Part shown: positions 1 through 8,779 of the stretch, one piece after another | Layout of the letters: the number at the start of each line of letters is the position of its first letter | How positions within the stretch are numbered: position 1 is the stretch's first letter | Assembly: GCA_026707045.1 (NCBI GenBank) | Contig: JAPOXO010000003.1 | Span: forward strand, 1 to 46,483 | DNA: 46,483 bases | Reading direction: 5' to 3' | From: Gammaproteobacteria bacterium | GTDB taxonomy: Bacteria > Pseudomonadota > Gammaproteobacteria > Pseudomonadales > Azotimanducaceae | The notes under the pieces: generated by a model | Told to the model about the DNA's origin: nothing | Seen by the model: only the letters and a program-made list of their open reading frames with translations | The model's database searches: none | Program-made: the position numbers and the translations under genes

Positions 1-215
1 GTAAAAAGGAGTACAACGTCAGAATTATGACGCGCACTTTCAGACCAGCAGGAACCAAGAGACCTTGAGTATCGCAACCGAGAGAGCCGTTCTGCACAAT
101 TAACAGCTCCATGCAAACAGGCATCGCAATACAAACCAAACGCGTCGGTTTGTTGGATACTCGGAACAGTGCTCCGAAAACAACACTCGTCGAGTCGCGA
201 TTAAAAAGTCACCCC

Positions 216-1397
216 ATGAGCGTTCTCAATGACATTCGAGTATTGGACTTCGGCCGATTCATAGCTGGACCCTACTGTGGGGCTCTATTGGGTGATCTGG
301 GCGCTGAAGTCATACGAATTGAAAAAGTGGATGGATCGGAGGACCGATTTACCGCTCCGATCAAGCCAGACGGGCCGGGATCGGGATTTCTTCAACTCAA
401 TCGAAACAAACTCGGGTTTACGTTGAATCCTCGCAAGCCCAAAGGGCAAGAAGTACTAAAAAAGCTTGTGGCAACAGCCGACGTTGTCATAGCCAACCTT
501 CCGCCGGATACGTTGAAATCTATGGGTCTGGACTACGAGAGTTTACAAGAGGTAAAACCCGACATAATTCTTACGACGACCACGGCTTTTGGATCCTCAG
601 GCCCGTATGCCGAACGTGTTGGATTTGACGGAGTAGCACAGGCGATGTCGGGAAACATGCACCTCACTGGCCACCCTGACGAGCCCATGAAAAATTTTTC
701 GCCTTATGTGGATTTCACCACCGCTTGCATGAATGCGCTTTCCACTGTGGCTGCAATCATGCACCGAAGTCAAACTGGAGAAGGACAGCATGTGGAGGGG
801 TGTCTACTTGCCTCTGCTTTGACAGCTATGGGAGGTACTCTTATCGAGCAAGCCGCACTCAATGTCAATCGAATTGCATCAGGCAATAGAGGACAAACAG
901 CTGCGCCAATTGACGTCTTCAAGACGCGAGATGGTTGGATGTTGGTGCAGGTAGTCGGCAACCCTTTGTACGACCGCTGGGCAAAACTCATGGGAGAAGA
1001 CAAATGGCTAGAAGATCCGAGATTTGCAGATGACTTGTCTCGCGGCGAGAATGCGAAACATATCAGCGAACGAATGAGCCAATGGACTAGCGATCGTACA
1101 ACTGCCGAAGCCATTGCTCAACTTGAAGAAGCCCGAATTCCATGCGGAGAGATACTGACTCCGCAAGAAGCACTTGAGAACGAGCAAGTCCAGGCGATGC
1201 AATTCCTTACTGAATTGACGTACCCCACGCTTGATGAAAAAATGCCAGTACCTCGCATGCCCATGAATTTCTCGACCATCGACAATCGCATTCGCCGACG
1301 GGCTCCAACACTTGGTGAACACACCGACTCTTTACTGCAGACCCTAGGTTACGACAAGGATGAAATTGAAGAACTTCGCGCTCTTAGGGTTGTGTAA
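216..1397 (+). CDS. CaiB/BaiF family (class III) CoA-transferase
   Basis: Family III CoA-transferases move CoA between acyl-CoA and a free carboxylic acid through an enzyme-bound aspartyl-CoA. The N-terminus reads VLDFGRFIAGPYCG followed by LGDLGAEVIRIE, the standard opening of this family, and the length of about 393 residues is normal. The reading frame is open from an ATG at 111, but the 35 extra residues have no family counterpart, so the ATG at 216 is preferred; neither site has a strong Shine-Dalgarno. The stop TAA overlaps the ATG of hemF by one base (TAATG), indicating translational coupling. The substrate cannot be told from sequence. A glutaryl-CoA dehydrogenase lies far away in the window (43917-45092), and this transferase could supply such acyl-CoAs, but that link is speculative. 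Confidence 0.9.
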   Translation: MSVLNDIRVLDFGRFIAGPYCGALLGDLGAEVIRIEKVDGSEDRFTAPIKPDGPGSGFLQLNRNKLGFTLNPRKPKGQEVLKKLVATADVVIANLPPDTLKSMGLDYESLQEVKPDIILTTTTAFGSSGPYAERVGFDGVAQAMSGNMHLTGHPDEPMKNFSPYVDFTTACMNALSTVAAIMHRSQTGEGQHVEGCLLASALTAMGGTLIEQAALNVNRIASGNRGQTAAPIDVFKTRDGWMLVQVVGNPLYDRWAKLMGEDKWLEDPRFADDLSRGENAKHISERMSQWTSDRTTAEAIAQLEEARIPCGEILTPQEALENEQVQAMQFLTELTYPTLDEKMPVPRMPMNFSTIDNRIRRRAPTLGEHTDSLLQTLGYDKDEIEELRALRVV

Positions 1398-2326
1398 TGG
1401 ATCCGGATATTGCCATCGTACGAGACCACTTTCTCCGTCTTCAGTCGGAAATTGTGAAAACGTTCGAAGAATTGGATGGCGCAGCAAAATTCTCCAGCGA
1501 ACGTATTGAATCCGTCAGAGGTGGGTTTTCTCAGCCTCGCGTATTAGCCAACGGCAAGATACTGGAGAAAGCAGCAGTCCAGTTCACCTACACTTTAGGA
1601 GAGCAACTACCGGCTGCCGCATCTGAGAGTCGGCCGCACCTGGCTGGAAGTGGTTTCGCAGCAACGTCAATTTCCACGATTGTGCACCCACGGAACCCTC
1701 ACATACCCACAACGCACTTGAACCTGCGTATGTTCGTTGTCGATACGAAGCCAAAAGTGTGGTACTTCGGAGGAGGATTCGACCTGACACCCTACCTGCC
1801 ATATGAAGAGGACTTTGTTGAATGGCATCAATTCGCCCGACAAGCATGTTCCTCTGATGAACAGTACAAGACACTAAAACGAAAGTGCGATGAGTACTTT
1901 TTTATCCATCACCGAAATGAATGTCGCGGGATTGGGGGCTTGTTTTTCGATGACTATGACGATGGAGGATTTGAAGCGAGCTTTCAATTCGTCCAGTCTG
2001 TGGGAAAAAACTTTCTAACTGCTTATTCCTCACTAATTGAACGGCGGCGTAACATAAAGTGGTCTGTAGAAGAGGAAGACTGGATGCTAATTCGTCGGGG
2101 AAGATATGCAGAATTTAATCTGGCGATAGATCGAGGAACAAAATACGGGCTTCAAAGCGGTCGTCGCATCGAATCCGTTCTTGCTTCTTTGCCTCCTCGA
2201 GCCAAGTGGGTTTATGACCATCTCGCTGCTCCAAACTCACCTCAGGATCGGCTTAAGGACTATTTGAAACCAGGAATCGACTGGGTAAACTTTGTGGATA
2301 ACTCGGTGTATTCCGATGAAAGTTGA
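1397..2326 (+). CDS. hemF: Oxygen-dependent coproporphyrinogen III oxidase
   Basis: Aerobic HemF decarboxylates two propionates of coproporphyrinogen III to give protoporphyrinogen IX in cytosolic heme synthesis, using O2. The 309 residues match the normal family length. Visible family blocks are HPRNPHIPTTHLN, the long signature region starting WYFGGGFDLTPYLP, the segment around CRGIGGLFFDDYD, and the C-terminal FNLAIDRGTKYGLQSGRR with SLPPRAKW. The start ATG shares one base with the stop of the upstream CoA-transferase gene, so the two are probably one transcript even though they have no obvious shared pathway. Dependence on oxygen points to an aerobic host. Confidence 0.97.
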   Translation: MDPDIAIVRDHFLRLQSEIVKTFEELDGAAKFSSERIESVRGGFSQPRVLANGKILEKAAVQFTYTLGEQLPAAASESRPHLAGSGFAATSISTIVHPRNPHIPTTHLNLRMFVVDTKPKVWYFGGGFDLTPYLPYEEDFVEWHQFARQACSSDEQYKTLKRKCDEYFFIHHRNECRGIGGLFFDDYDDGGFEASFQFVQSVGKNFLTAYSSLIERRRNIKWSVEEEDWMLIRRGRYAEFNLAIDRGTKYGLQSGRRIESVLASLPPRAKWVYDHLAAPNSPQDRLKDYLKPGIDWVNFVDNSVYSDES

Positions 2327-2408
2327 TGTATGACCTAACTATCAAAAAATCTTTTAGAGCACTAGGAAAACTAAAACTCTTAAAAATCACAGCCTTAAGA
2401 AAAACTCT

Positions 2409-4883
2409 CTATGTGCTCGAATCCAAGAGTCCAAGCATAACACGATCAGATTCATTGCCTCGGTCCAGAAAGAAATCGTGCGGTTTCGAGCCATATTGAT
2501 CCGTTGCCTTGATGTTGGCACCCCTCTCAATCAGACACTCTAGAGCCTCAACAGATCTGTAGCGAACGGCCTCGTGCGCTGCAGTACCCCACCTTTCTCT
2601 GGCATTGACATTTGCTCCTACGTCAAGAAAGAACTTGAGCGCTTTCAGATTATTAAATTTGGCTGCCGTATGTACACCAAGATTGAGTGCTCCAGGCGTT
2701 TTCGATAGGCGTCGCACTTCCTTTATCCGATTGCACGCAACAGCACTCTGAAGTGTCCAAGGAACTCCGTGCTTCAATAGAACATTGACGACTGACTCTA
2801 GTGGTTGCTTGTCGATCTTGATCTGAAGGTTGCCGGTCGCATGGTGGAACAATTCATTGTGAACTAGGTCACGATCGACCAACTTGGGTTTCTTGGCAAT
2901 CAGTTTGTCGAGTGACTTCCCTTCATCATTACACAGAAAATGCAAAAACTCGGCTCTAGGACCGAGCAGATTATTCTTCTTCGGTTTGGGCAATCCGTGA
3001 ATCTCAATAAGCTCGTTTAACAATTCCAAGGCTTTCGCGTGTTTATTCCTCTTCGCCAGTTGCAGTGGATTTCCCCTTTCGTGTGAATGCATCAAATCGG
3101 TATCGAGTGTTCCGAGCAGTTCTATGATTTCGAGTTTGCCGTGGTGTGCCGCTGAAGCAAGCGAGTGACTTCTCGCTTCTCTGACTGTTCCGGCTCCAAC
3201 CAACATCGAAGCACTAATCAAATCCCCAACATATCCAACCCATCCAAGAGGATTGCCAATCACTCCATCGTCGCTCACGACATTTGGATCCGCACCGGCT
3301 TCCAGCAACATCCGAACTCCACCATAACTTCCCCAGCGTACTGCGGCGGTTAATGGAATCGACCACTTGAATGATCGTGCAGGATTGACATCTGCTCCAT
3401 GTTTCAGAAGAACTGGAACTAGGTGATCTAGGCTATGCGCAACTGCTGCAACAAGTGGAGTATCTTGCATCCATTTTTGTTGAGACTCATTAGCGTTAGC
3501 TCCGCTTTTCAAAAGGCTTTCGACAATTGGGAGATCGCCGGACATTACTGCCCAAATTAGTGGAGTCACGTGCTGCGACTTGTGACAATTAGGATCTTCT
3601 TTGAGCATCTGTGCGACGGTTCCACGGTCTCGTGAACCAATCGCAAAAAAGATGTCCTTCTTGGCTCCTTGTGCGATTAGCATCTCGATAACTTCGTTAT
3701 TTGCAAATTGTGTTGCAGCCATTAAAGGTGTGATGCCGCGTTCGTCGCGTGAATTGGGATCAGCTCCATGGCGTAGCAACAACCGCATCATTTTTGGATC
3801 TTTCGCTGCCTGTACAACCGGTAAAGTGGCCTCGACAGCTTCATGGAGAGTTCCCGCATCCTGTTCTAGCAATTTTCGGGTCAAGGAGAGAAAACCGAGT
3901 TCTACAGTCTCGTACAACGTGTAAGTAGCACCCGCTTTGACTAATTTCCGAAAACTGTCGCGTCCGTTGTGATTGGCGGCGGTTCGCACCGGTTTTGTCA
4001 TGGTCCAGTAGGAACAATTGGGATCCGCTCCATTTTTTAATAACAGGTCCACCATGCGGCGGTTGTTAATCCAAACAGACGCGTCCAAGGGAGACGTGAA
4101 GCACGAATCACCACATCCACCCATAGCATTAATATCGATTCCGTTGTCTATCAGTTGTTGTGCGATCAGCATGTGGCCCTGTTTCATCATTGCTCCCCTC
4201 GTGGCTCGAGGATCAGCACGATGCAACAACGTGTCGCCACAGGTGATGTCGCTCGCAACCCGGGCATGCACCAAGGAGGGATTCTGCTCAATCAGTTTCT
4301 TGACCGATTCAACATCTGCAGCATCGACCGCTTCAACAATAGCCGCTACAGCTGGCGGCAGTGCACCAGGAGTGTTCAGGAATCCTTCTGTGGACGGGTG
4401 GCTCGTAACGAATTTTCGTAGTTTCGTCCAGGCGTCGAATCCATACTCCTTGGCGATCACTCGCTGGGCATCTGCTAACGTAATCGGTGAACGGAAAATA
4501 TGAGCATCGGACCTACGACGGAATTTAGGTAGCGCTTTCCTCAATCGCTCGGCGGCAACGCGGTGTTTTTCGGCGTGATCACTGACAAGAAATTTGGCGC
4601 GGTTGCTGATCTGTTTGAAATCATCGTGCTCCATGGATTCAGCTAGGAAAATCAAGTCATTCCAGTCCGAAGCGCCGTATTCCAGGGCCAACGCATGCTG
4701 AACTTTAGCCGTAGAAACGTGATTACGCGCAATCTCCTTATTGGAAACATTGCGATATTCATCCAAGTTCTTGATCACCGCGAATGCATTCCCAGACCAT
4801 CTCTTCTTCTGGCAGTCAGTAATGTGCTTTACCTCTTTGCGAATCGCGTGAGGACTGGGAGCAGTGTAAAAAGGGCGAGCCAT
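2409..4883 (-). CDS. Large cytosolic ankyrin-repeat protein
   Basis: The 824-residue protein has no signal peptide or membrane segment. Its N-terminal ~160 residues contain two copies of a helical module of the form LA-EYG-W--L (ALALEYGASDWNDL and VIAKEYGFDAWTKL), a module often found ahead of ankyrin repeats in environmental bacteria. From about residue 175 to the end there are roughly 12-14 ankyrin-type repeats, recognisable by segments such as LLLKNGADPN, LLLRHGADPNSRD, LLKSGANAN, LLKHGADVN and FLDVGANVNARE. No catalytic domain is visible, so the likely role is protein binding; no partner can be assigned. It stands alone, convergent with hemF and divergent from the outer-membrane protein gene at 5146. 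Confidence 0.85.
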   Translation of the reverse strand: MARPFYTAPSPHAIRKEVKHITDCQKKRWSGNAFAVIKNLDEYRNVSNKEIARNHVSTAKVQHALALEYGASDWNDLIFLAESMEHDDFKQISNRAKFLVSDHAEKHRVAAERLRKALPKFRRRSDAHIFRSPITLADAQRVIAKEYGFDAWTKLRKFVTSHPSTEGFLNTPGALPPAVAAIVEAVDAADVESVKKLIEQNPSLVHARVASDITCGDTLLHRADPRATRGAMMKQGHMLIAQQLIDNGIDINAMGGCGDSCFTSPLDASVWINNRRMVDLLLKNGADPNCSYWTMTKPVRTAANHNGRDSFRKLVKAGATYTLYETVELGFLSLTRKLLEQDAGTLHEAVEATLPVVQAAKDPKMMRLLLRHGADPNSRDERGITPLMAATQFANNEVIEMLIAQGAKKDIFFAIGSRDRGTVAQMLKEDPNCHKSQHVTPLIWAVMSGDLPIVESLLKSGANANESQQKWMQDTPLVAAVAHSLDHLVPVLLKHGADVNPARSFKWSIPLTAAVRWGSYGGVRMLLEAGADPNVVSDDGVIGNPLGWVGYVGDLISASMLVGAGTVREARSHSLASAAHHGKLEIIELLGTLDTDLMHSHERGNPLQLAKRNKHAKALELLNELIEIHGLPKPKKNNLLGPRAEFLHFLCNDEGKSLDKLIAKKPKLVDRDLVHNELFHHATGNLQIKIDKQPLESVVNVLLKHGVPWTLQSAVACNRIKEVRRLSKTPGALNLGVHTAAKFNNLKALKFFLDVGANVNARERWGTAAHEAVRYRSVEALECLIERGANIKATDQYGSKPHDFFLDRGNESDRVMLGLLDSST

Positions 4884-5145
4884 CTTTTTAGCGACAATTC
4901 TTTAGGCGACAGAATAGACCGACAATTCTATTGCTGCTCCGAGAGTTGACTCGGTGCTGTACAGAACTCGCGTTTTGAACTCTGGAACCTCTACAGAGAG
5001 ATTCTGTCCATAGGAGGAGATCAGTGCCTTGCCGTTGACGAGTTCGAGAGAAAGTTCAGCACACCATGGCATGTTGCTGAGCAGTAGCGACGAATTCGAC
5101 ACCTTGATTGCAGCAAGGCGATTAAGACCAAAAAAGGAGTTTTCA

Positions 5146-5748
5146 ATGAAGATCACTGTACCCCTATTCTTGTCCTTTGCCATTGTTTGTACACCCATCT
5201 CGGCCGACCAAATAGTTCTAGGTCAACTGTCTCACACCACCGTTACCGACGACCAAGCGGGCATTGACTTCGATTTGAACGGTTTGGACTTGCGCTACAT
5301 GAACTTCGGTAACGACGATCTATATTTTGGAGTTGGCTGGGCAAGCGCTTCTGGAGACGATGAATTTTGTGTTCCCGATTTCTGTATCGACTTTGAGGTT
5401 GATGTAAGTGCCACTTCTGTTGAAGTCGGCTACAACTTCGACAATCCGTTTACTCCATTTGTCTCTGTAAGTTGGACGAAATCGGAAACAGACTTTGGGA
5501 TTACAGGAATGGGAATTGGTGACGCGTCCGATTCCGATACTAACTACGGTGTAGGAACATGGTTAGGTGGAGAGAGTAGACGGCTTCAACTCGCGTTCCA
5601 CGGAGTGGACACTGACGATCCGGGCGTATCTCTTGGCGGTTACACCGTTCTTGACAGTAGTATTGTGCTGTCTGGATTTTATGCGACGACAACGGAAAAC
5701 CCCGGGGACTCATGGGGAGTCACCTTTGGCATTGGTTGGTCGTTCTAA
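5146..5748 (+). CDS. Small outer-membrane beta-barrel-like protein
   Basis: A 200-residue protein with a clear Sec signal peptide (MKITVPLFLSFAIVC, probable cleavage after PISA). The mature part alternates polar and hydrophobic residues in strand-like stretches, is rich in Gly, Asp and aromatic residues, and ends in GIGWSF, a terminal phenylalanine typical of outer-membrane barrels recognised by the BAM machinery. Two cysteines (in EFCVPDFC) could form a disulfide in a loop. The frame is open from 5029, but the ATG at 5146 has a good Shine-Dalgarno (AAGGAG at 5134-5139) and begins the signal peptide, so it is the start chosen. Barrel size fits a small 8-10 strand protein; no substrate is evident. 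Confidence 0.75.
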   Translation: MKITVPLFLSFAIVCTPISADQIVLGQLSHTTVTDDQAGIDFDLNGLDLRYMNFGNDDLYFGVGWASASGDDEFCVPDFCIDFEVDVSATSVEVGYNFDNPFTPFVSVSWTKSETDFGITGMGIGDASDSDTNYGVGTWLGGESRRLQLAFHGVDTDDPGVSLGGYTVLDSSIVLSGFYATTTENPGDSWGVTFGIGWSF

Positions 5749-6070
5749 CGAAGTGCATATGTCTCAAGCAGATTCAGAGTGACTAGCCAAAGTGGCTTTG
5801 GAGTGGCACTTTGAGATCAGGCTAAAGCAGGCAACATCCTCGTCGATACGTTGCGTGAACCAGCAACTCTATTGATGGTCTCTTGTCCGTGTCTTGCTTT
5901 GTTCAGGAAGGTAAATCTTGCGGTGCGTCAATGGTAAGGTGCTATTGAGCTAGCCTTGAAAAGTCCCTTCCCACGAAATTTGGTGCACACTTGGTGCACA
6001 AGAGCACTGTCATTCGAGCCTTAACGTAGACTAAAATTTATACAACCGTCCAGTCAGATGCGTTCATCAA
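5749..6070 (+). other. Gene-free gap with tandem GTGCAC repeat
   Basis: No credible coding frame or complete tRNA was found in these 322 bases. The only clear structure is the direct repeat at 5980-6000. The bases just before it (AAAGTCCCTTCCCACGAA) faintly resemble the T-arm and acceptor end of a tRNA, but no matching 5' half is present. Confidence 0.4.
5980..6000 (+). repeat. Tandem direct repeat TTGGTGCACA x2
   Basis: Two identical 10-base copies (5980-5989 and 5991-6000) are separated by one C; each contains the palindrome GTGCAC. Short repeats of this kind occur as integrase arm-type sites next to tRNA-targeted integrated elements, so this may be a leftover from a lost element, or simply a dimeric regulator site 70 bases upstream of the gene at 6071. 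Neither idea is proven by the sequence. Confidence 0.5.
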
Positions 6071-7006
6071 ATGGAATCCGATATGGAGGCGAAAACACTG
6101 GCGTCTCGTGAAAGATTGAGGGTCCCTGATTGGCTGCGACAGCATGCCGATCTCTGGATACAGCACCCAAGTGTTGAATCGGTGGTGTTGTTTGGTAGCA
6201 GAGCTTCGGGACGCTCGAATCCACAAAGTGATTGGGACGTGGCGATCCTTCACAGTGGAAACACACCCCCAAGACTAGAACGATTGGATGGATTCTCGAA
6301 GCATCCTGTTGATTTGCCGCTACTCTCAATCCGTACATGGCGCAGGGACCTAAATCGGATTGGTTCATTGTCGTATGAACTCGTTACGCGTGGCGAAGTC
6401 ATTGCTGGAAGAATGCCTTCGTATATTCTTGAGGATCCTGTTATGAGCGAAGACGACCTAGCACTTCACTTGGAGTATGCGTTCGTGGAATTGGCAAATG
6501 CCGTTTGTGGACTGCGAGATGCAACGCGAGGCAGAGAAATCACGGAACCAATTGAAAATCTTGACGCAGAGAGAGCTGTAGCGTATAGTGCAAACGGGGC
6601 CGAACGAGTGGCAAAAGCACTCTGTGTATTTCTACAGATTCCCTATGATCGTACTCACAACGTGGAAGAACTCGCTGGTGCAGTTCCTGAGAAATGGAAA
6701 CGAAAGATGGACGGATTTACTTCCTACGGTCACACATCCCCATATACAGGAGTAATGGAGCCAATAAGGCAGGTGGCTCGCCGTATTAGCAAAGCTATAA
6801 GCTTGCTCGAAGAAATCCTACCAGCATGTCTCAATGAAATATCTACCGCTAGTGCCACCACGCTGATCCGAAAAGTCAAAGGTGCTTCTCCTCTTCACAC
6901 AGCCATAGGGTTCATAGATGACAATGCTGTCCATCCAAAAATAGTGCACATTGCAAAGAAGCTAGACTCGCTACAAAGCATGATGCGTGATACAGATTCG
7001 AACTGA
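6071..7006 (+). CDS. Nucleotidyltransferase-HEPN fusion protein
   Basis: A 311-residue protein whose N-terminal half (about 30-115) is a minimal nucleotidyltransferase: GSRASG at 42-47, the metal-binding pair SDWD (D54, D56) and a third acidic residue in HPVDL (D81). Residues about 130-245 form a helical domain with the HEPN-like motif RTHNVEELA near 194, preceded by AERVAKAL. In many genomes MNT and HEPN are separate adjacent genes forming an antitoxin-toxin pair in which the MNT protein AMPylates the HEPN toxin; single-chain fusions, including antibiotic nucleotidyltransferase relatives, also exist. A second in-frame ATG is at 6083. It lies 33 bases upstream of the sulfite dehydrogenase gene but has no obvious link to it. 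Aminoglycoside or other small-molecule nucleotidyl transfer is an alternative. Confidence 0.75.
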   Translation: MESDMEAKTLASRERLRVPDWLRQHADLWIQHPSVESVVLFGSRASGRSNPQSDWDVAILHSGNTPPRLERLDGFSKHPVDLPLLSIRTWRRDLNRIGSLSYELVTRGEVIAGRMPSYILEDPVMSEDDLALHLEYAFVELANAVCGLRDATRGREITEPIENLDAERAVAYSANGAERVAKALCVFLQIPYDRTHNVEELAGAVPEKWKRKMDGFTSYGHTSPYTGVMEPIRQVARRISKAISLLEEILPACLNEISTASATTLIRKVKGASPLHTAIGFIDDNAVHPKIVHIAKKLDSLQSMMRDTDSN

Positions 7007-7038
7007 CTAAGGTCGTCAATTGACAACAGGAGCGGCGG

Positions 7039-8340
7039 ATGAAGAGAGTTCGAGGCATTCATGAGTTTTTTGCCGATGATCCGGATCAAGCAGATTGGAA
7101 CACATGGGGACGTCGGTCTGATCCAACTACACGTAGAGGATTCGTTAAGGGTCTCGGTGCTTTTACCGCACTCGTCGGTGCGCGAGTCGTGTTCCCGGAG
7201 CAAGTTCCTGCTGGACTGATTCCGGCATCACTCGCGAACTCAAACGATTCCTTTCAAATCGAAGGTAAGGACGGTCTCACACTTCTCAACGACCGACCTC
7301 TAAACGCTGAGACACCGCCTCACTTACTGAACGATGACATCACGCCTTCAAACCGTCTTTTCATTCGAAATAACGGAATTCCACCCAAAAACGTCGATCC
7401 TCACGGTTGGACGCTAACACTGAACGGCGAATCCGCCATGCAAGAGAAGTCTTACTCGATTCAAGACTTGCGCCGAAAATTCGAAAACATAGAACGCCAA
7501 CTCGTTATGGAGTGTGGAGGAAATGGCCGATCGGAGTTCGATCCTCCCGTGTCGGGGAATCAATGGACACTTGGCGCTGTTGGTTGTCCCCGATGGAATG
7601 GTGTCCGTTTAAAGGATGTGTTAGCTGATTGCGGGCTCGACGAAAACGCAGTTTACGTTGCATTCCACGGAGCCGATACTCATATCAGCGGGGATGCAAA
7701 TCGTATTCCCATTTCTCGAGGAGTACCAATCTCCAAAGCACTCGATGATGAGTCCATGATTGCCTGGGGCATGAACGGTCACAATCTCCATGAAATGAAC
7801 GGGCATCCGTTACGTCTAGTGTTCGGAGGTTGGCCAGGATCAACATCGGGCAAGTGGATAAATCAAATTTCAATTCGCGACAGGATTCACGATGGTCCGA
7901 AGATGGCTAGTCCTTCGTATCGGGTACCGTGCGAGCCCGTTGCACCCGGTCAGACTGTTGATGATGAAGATATGTGCATCATTCACGAAATGCCAGTCAA
8001 ATCGCTGATTACCTATCCTCAAAGTGGAGTTACGCACAAGGTCAGTGATTCGCTTGTTCTGCACGGCCACGCTTGGTCCGGAGATACGAGCATCTCCAAA
8101 CTGAGAATCTCTATCGACTATGGACGAACGTGGGAAGATTCGAAACTCGACTCACCCAAAAATCGATTGGCATGGCAAAACTTTGATCATACGCTCAAAT
8201 TTCCAACAACGGGTTACTACGAAGTCTGGGCCTGCGCAGAAGACGCACGCGGTCATTCGCAACCCATGGTGTTACCAAGCTGGAATCCCAAGGGCTACCT
8301 AAACAATGCTTGCCATCGCATTGCGATTTACGTTAGCTAG
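7039..8340 (+). CDS. sorA: Tat-exported molybdenum sulfite dehydrogenase, catalytic subunit
   Basis: Sulfite dehydrogenase oxidises sulfite to sulfate in the periplasm and passes electrons to cytochrome c. The N-terminus has a twin-arginine signal (RRGFVKGLGAF near residue 33). Next comes the molybdopterin domain with MECGGNGRS holding the cysteine ligand of Mo, and AWGMNGHNL followed by HPLRLVFGGWPG. The C-terminal ~110 residues look like the Mo-cofactor dimerisation domain (ISIDYGRTWEDS, EVWACAEDARG). The 433-residue length fits the SorA/SoxC group; the cytochrome gene fused to its 3' end favours SorA, but SoxC-like annotation is possible. The start has a GGAG Shine-Dalgarno. The stop lies 35 bases inside the cytochrome gene, so the pair is coupled. 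Confidence 0.88.
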   Translation: MKRVRGIHEFFADDPDQADWNTWGRRSDPTTRRGFVKGLGAFTALVGARVVFPEQVPAGLIPASLANSNDSFQIEGKDGLTLLNDRPLNAETPPHLLNDDITPSNRLFIRNNGIPPKNVDPHGWTLTLNGESAMQEKSYSIQDLRRKFENIERQLVMECGGNGRSEFDPPVSGNQWTLGAVGCPRWNGVRLKDVLADCGLDENAVYVAFHGADTHISGDANRIPISRGVPISKALDDESMIAWGMNGHNLHEMNGHPLRLVFGGWPGSTSGKWINQISIRDRIHDGPKMASPSYRVPCEPVAPGQTVDDEDMCIIHEMPVKSLITYPQSGVTHKVSDSLVLHGHAWSGDTSISKLRISIDYGRTWEDSKLDSPKNRLAWQNFDHTLKFPTTGYYEVWACAEDARGHSQPMVLPSWNPKGYLNNACHRIAIYVS

Positions 8341-8779
8341 CTTAGCTATGGTTGGTATCTCGTTGGCTTGTGTGGCCGACGAGAGCAATAGCGTACCCAT
8401 CGACAGCAAAAGCGGTCTCAAGGTGGATGAAAACGAAATCTGGAAACTGGTGAATGCACATTGCGGATCCTGTCATTCTGGACGGCTTTTGGCGCAACAC
8501 TCGTTGGACAGATCCGGTTGGTTGGAGACAATACGGCGTATGCAATCCGATGAAAACCTGTGGGACTTGGGAGATTCAGAAGCACAGATTCTCGACTATC
8601 TGTCCGAAAATTATGGGAGGAACGAGAGCCGCTCGGACAAACGAGTTCGGCGTGCACCGCTTGACCAACAACCAATTGAACACGACGAGGATGTGGAGAA
8701 GGATGAAGTATCCACTGATAGAAGTGATTCCAATCCCCAAGCTGAAGAAACCACTCCAACTACCTCGGATGAATTGTAA
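8306..8779 (+). CDS. sorB: Monoheme cytochrome c subunit of sulfite dehydrogenase
   Basis: The 157-residue product has a Sec signal peptide (ALRFTLASLAMVGISLACVA) and a single heme c motif CGSCH at about residue 53, preceded by WKLVNAHC and followed by a short helical cytochrome domain with SGWLETIRRM and a possible axial Met (MQSDENLW). This is the electron acceptor expected for the upstream molybdenum subunit. It overlaps that gene by 35 bases in another frame and lacks its own clear ribosome binding site, suggesting translational coupling. Unusual is the C-terminal ~55-residue tail, which is strongly charged and rich in Glu, Asp, Ser and Thr and looks disordered. Confidence 0.82.
   Translation: MLAIALRFTLASLAMVGISLACVADESNSVPIDSKSGLKVDENEIWKLVNAHCGSCHSGRLLAQHSLDRSGWLETIRRMQSDENLWDLGDSEAQILDYLSENYGRNESRSDKRVRRAPLDQQPIEHDEDVEKDEVSTDRSDSNPQAEETTPTTSDEL

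Noticed and set aside
4018..4503. 161-codon plus-strand frame
   Set aside because: It lies wholly antisense to the ankyrin gene, whose repeats clearly define the coding strand.
4902..5198. 98-codon minus-strand frame between the ankyrin and outer-membrane protein genes
   Set aside because: It overlaps the ribosome binding site and signal-peptide start of the gene at 5146 and has no recognisable domain.
5920..5990. Possible tRNA remnant
   Set aside because: A T-arm and acceptor-like stretch can be imagined, but no matching 5' half, anticodon arm or stems could be drawn.
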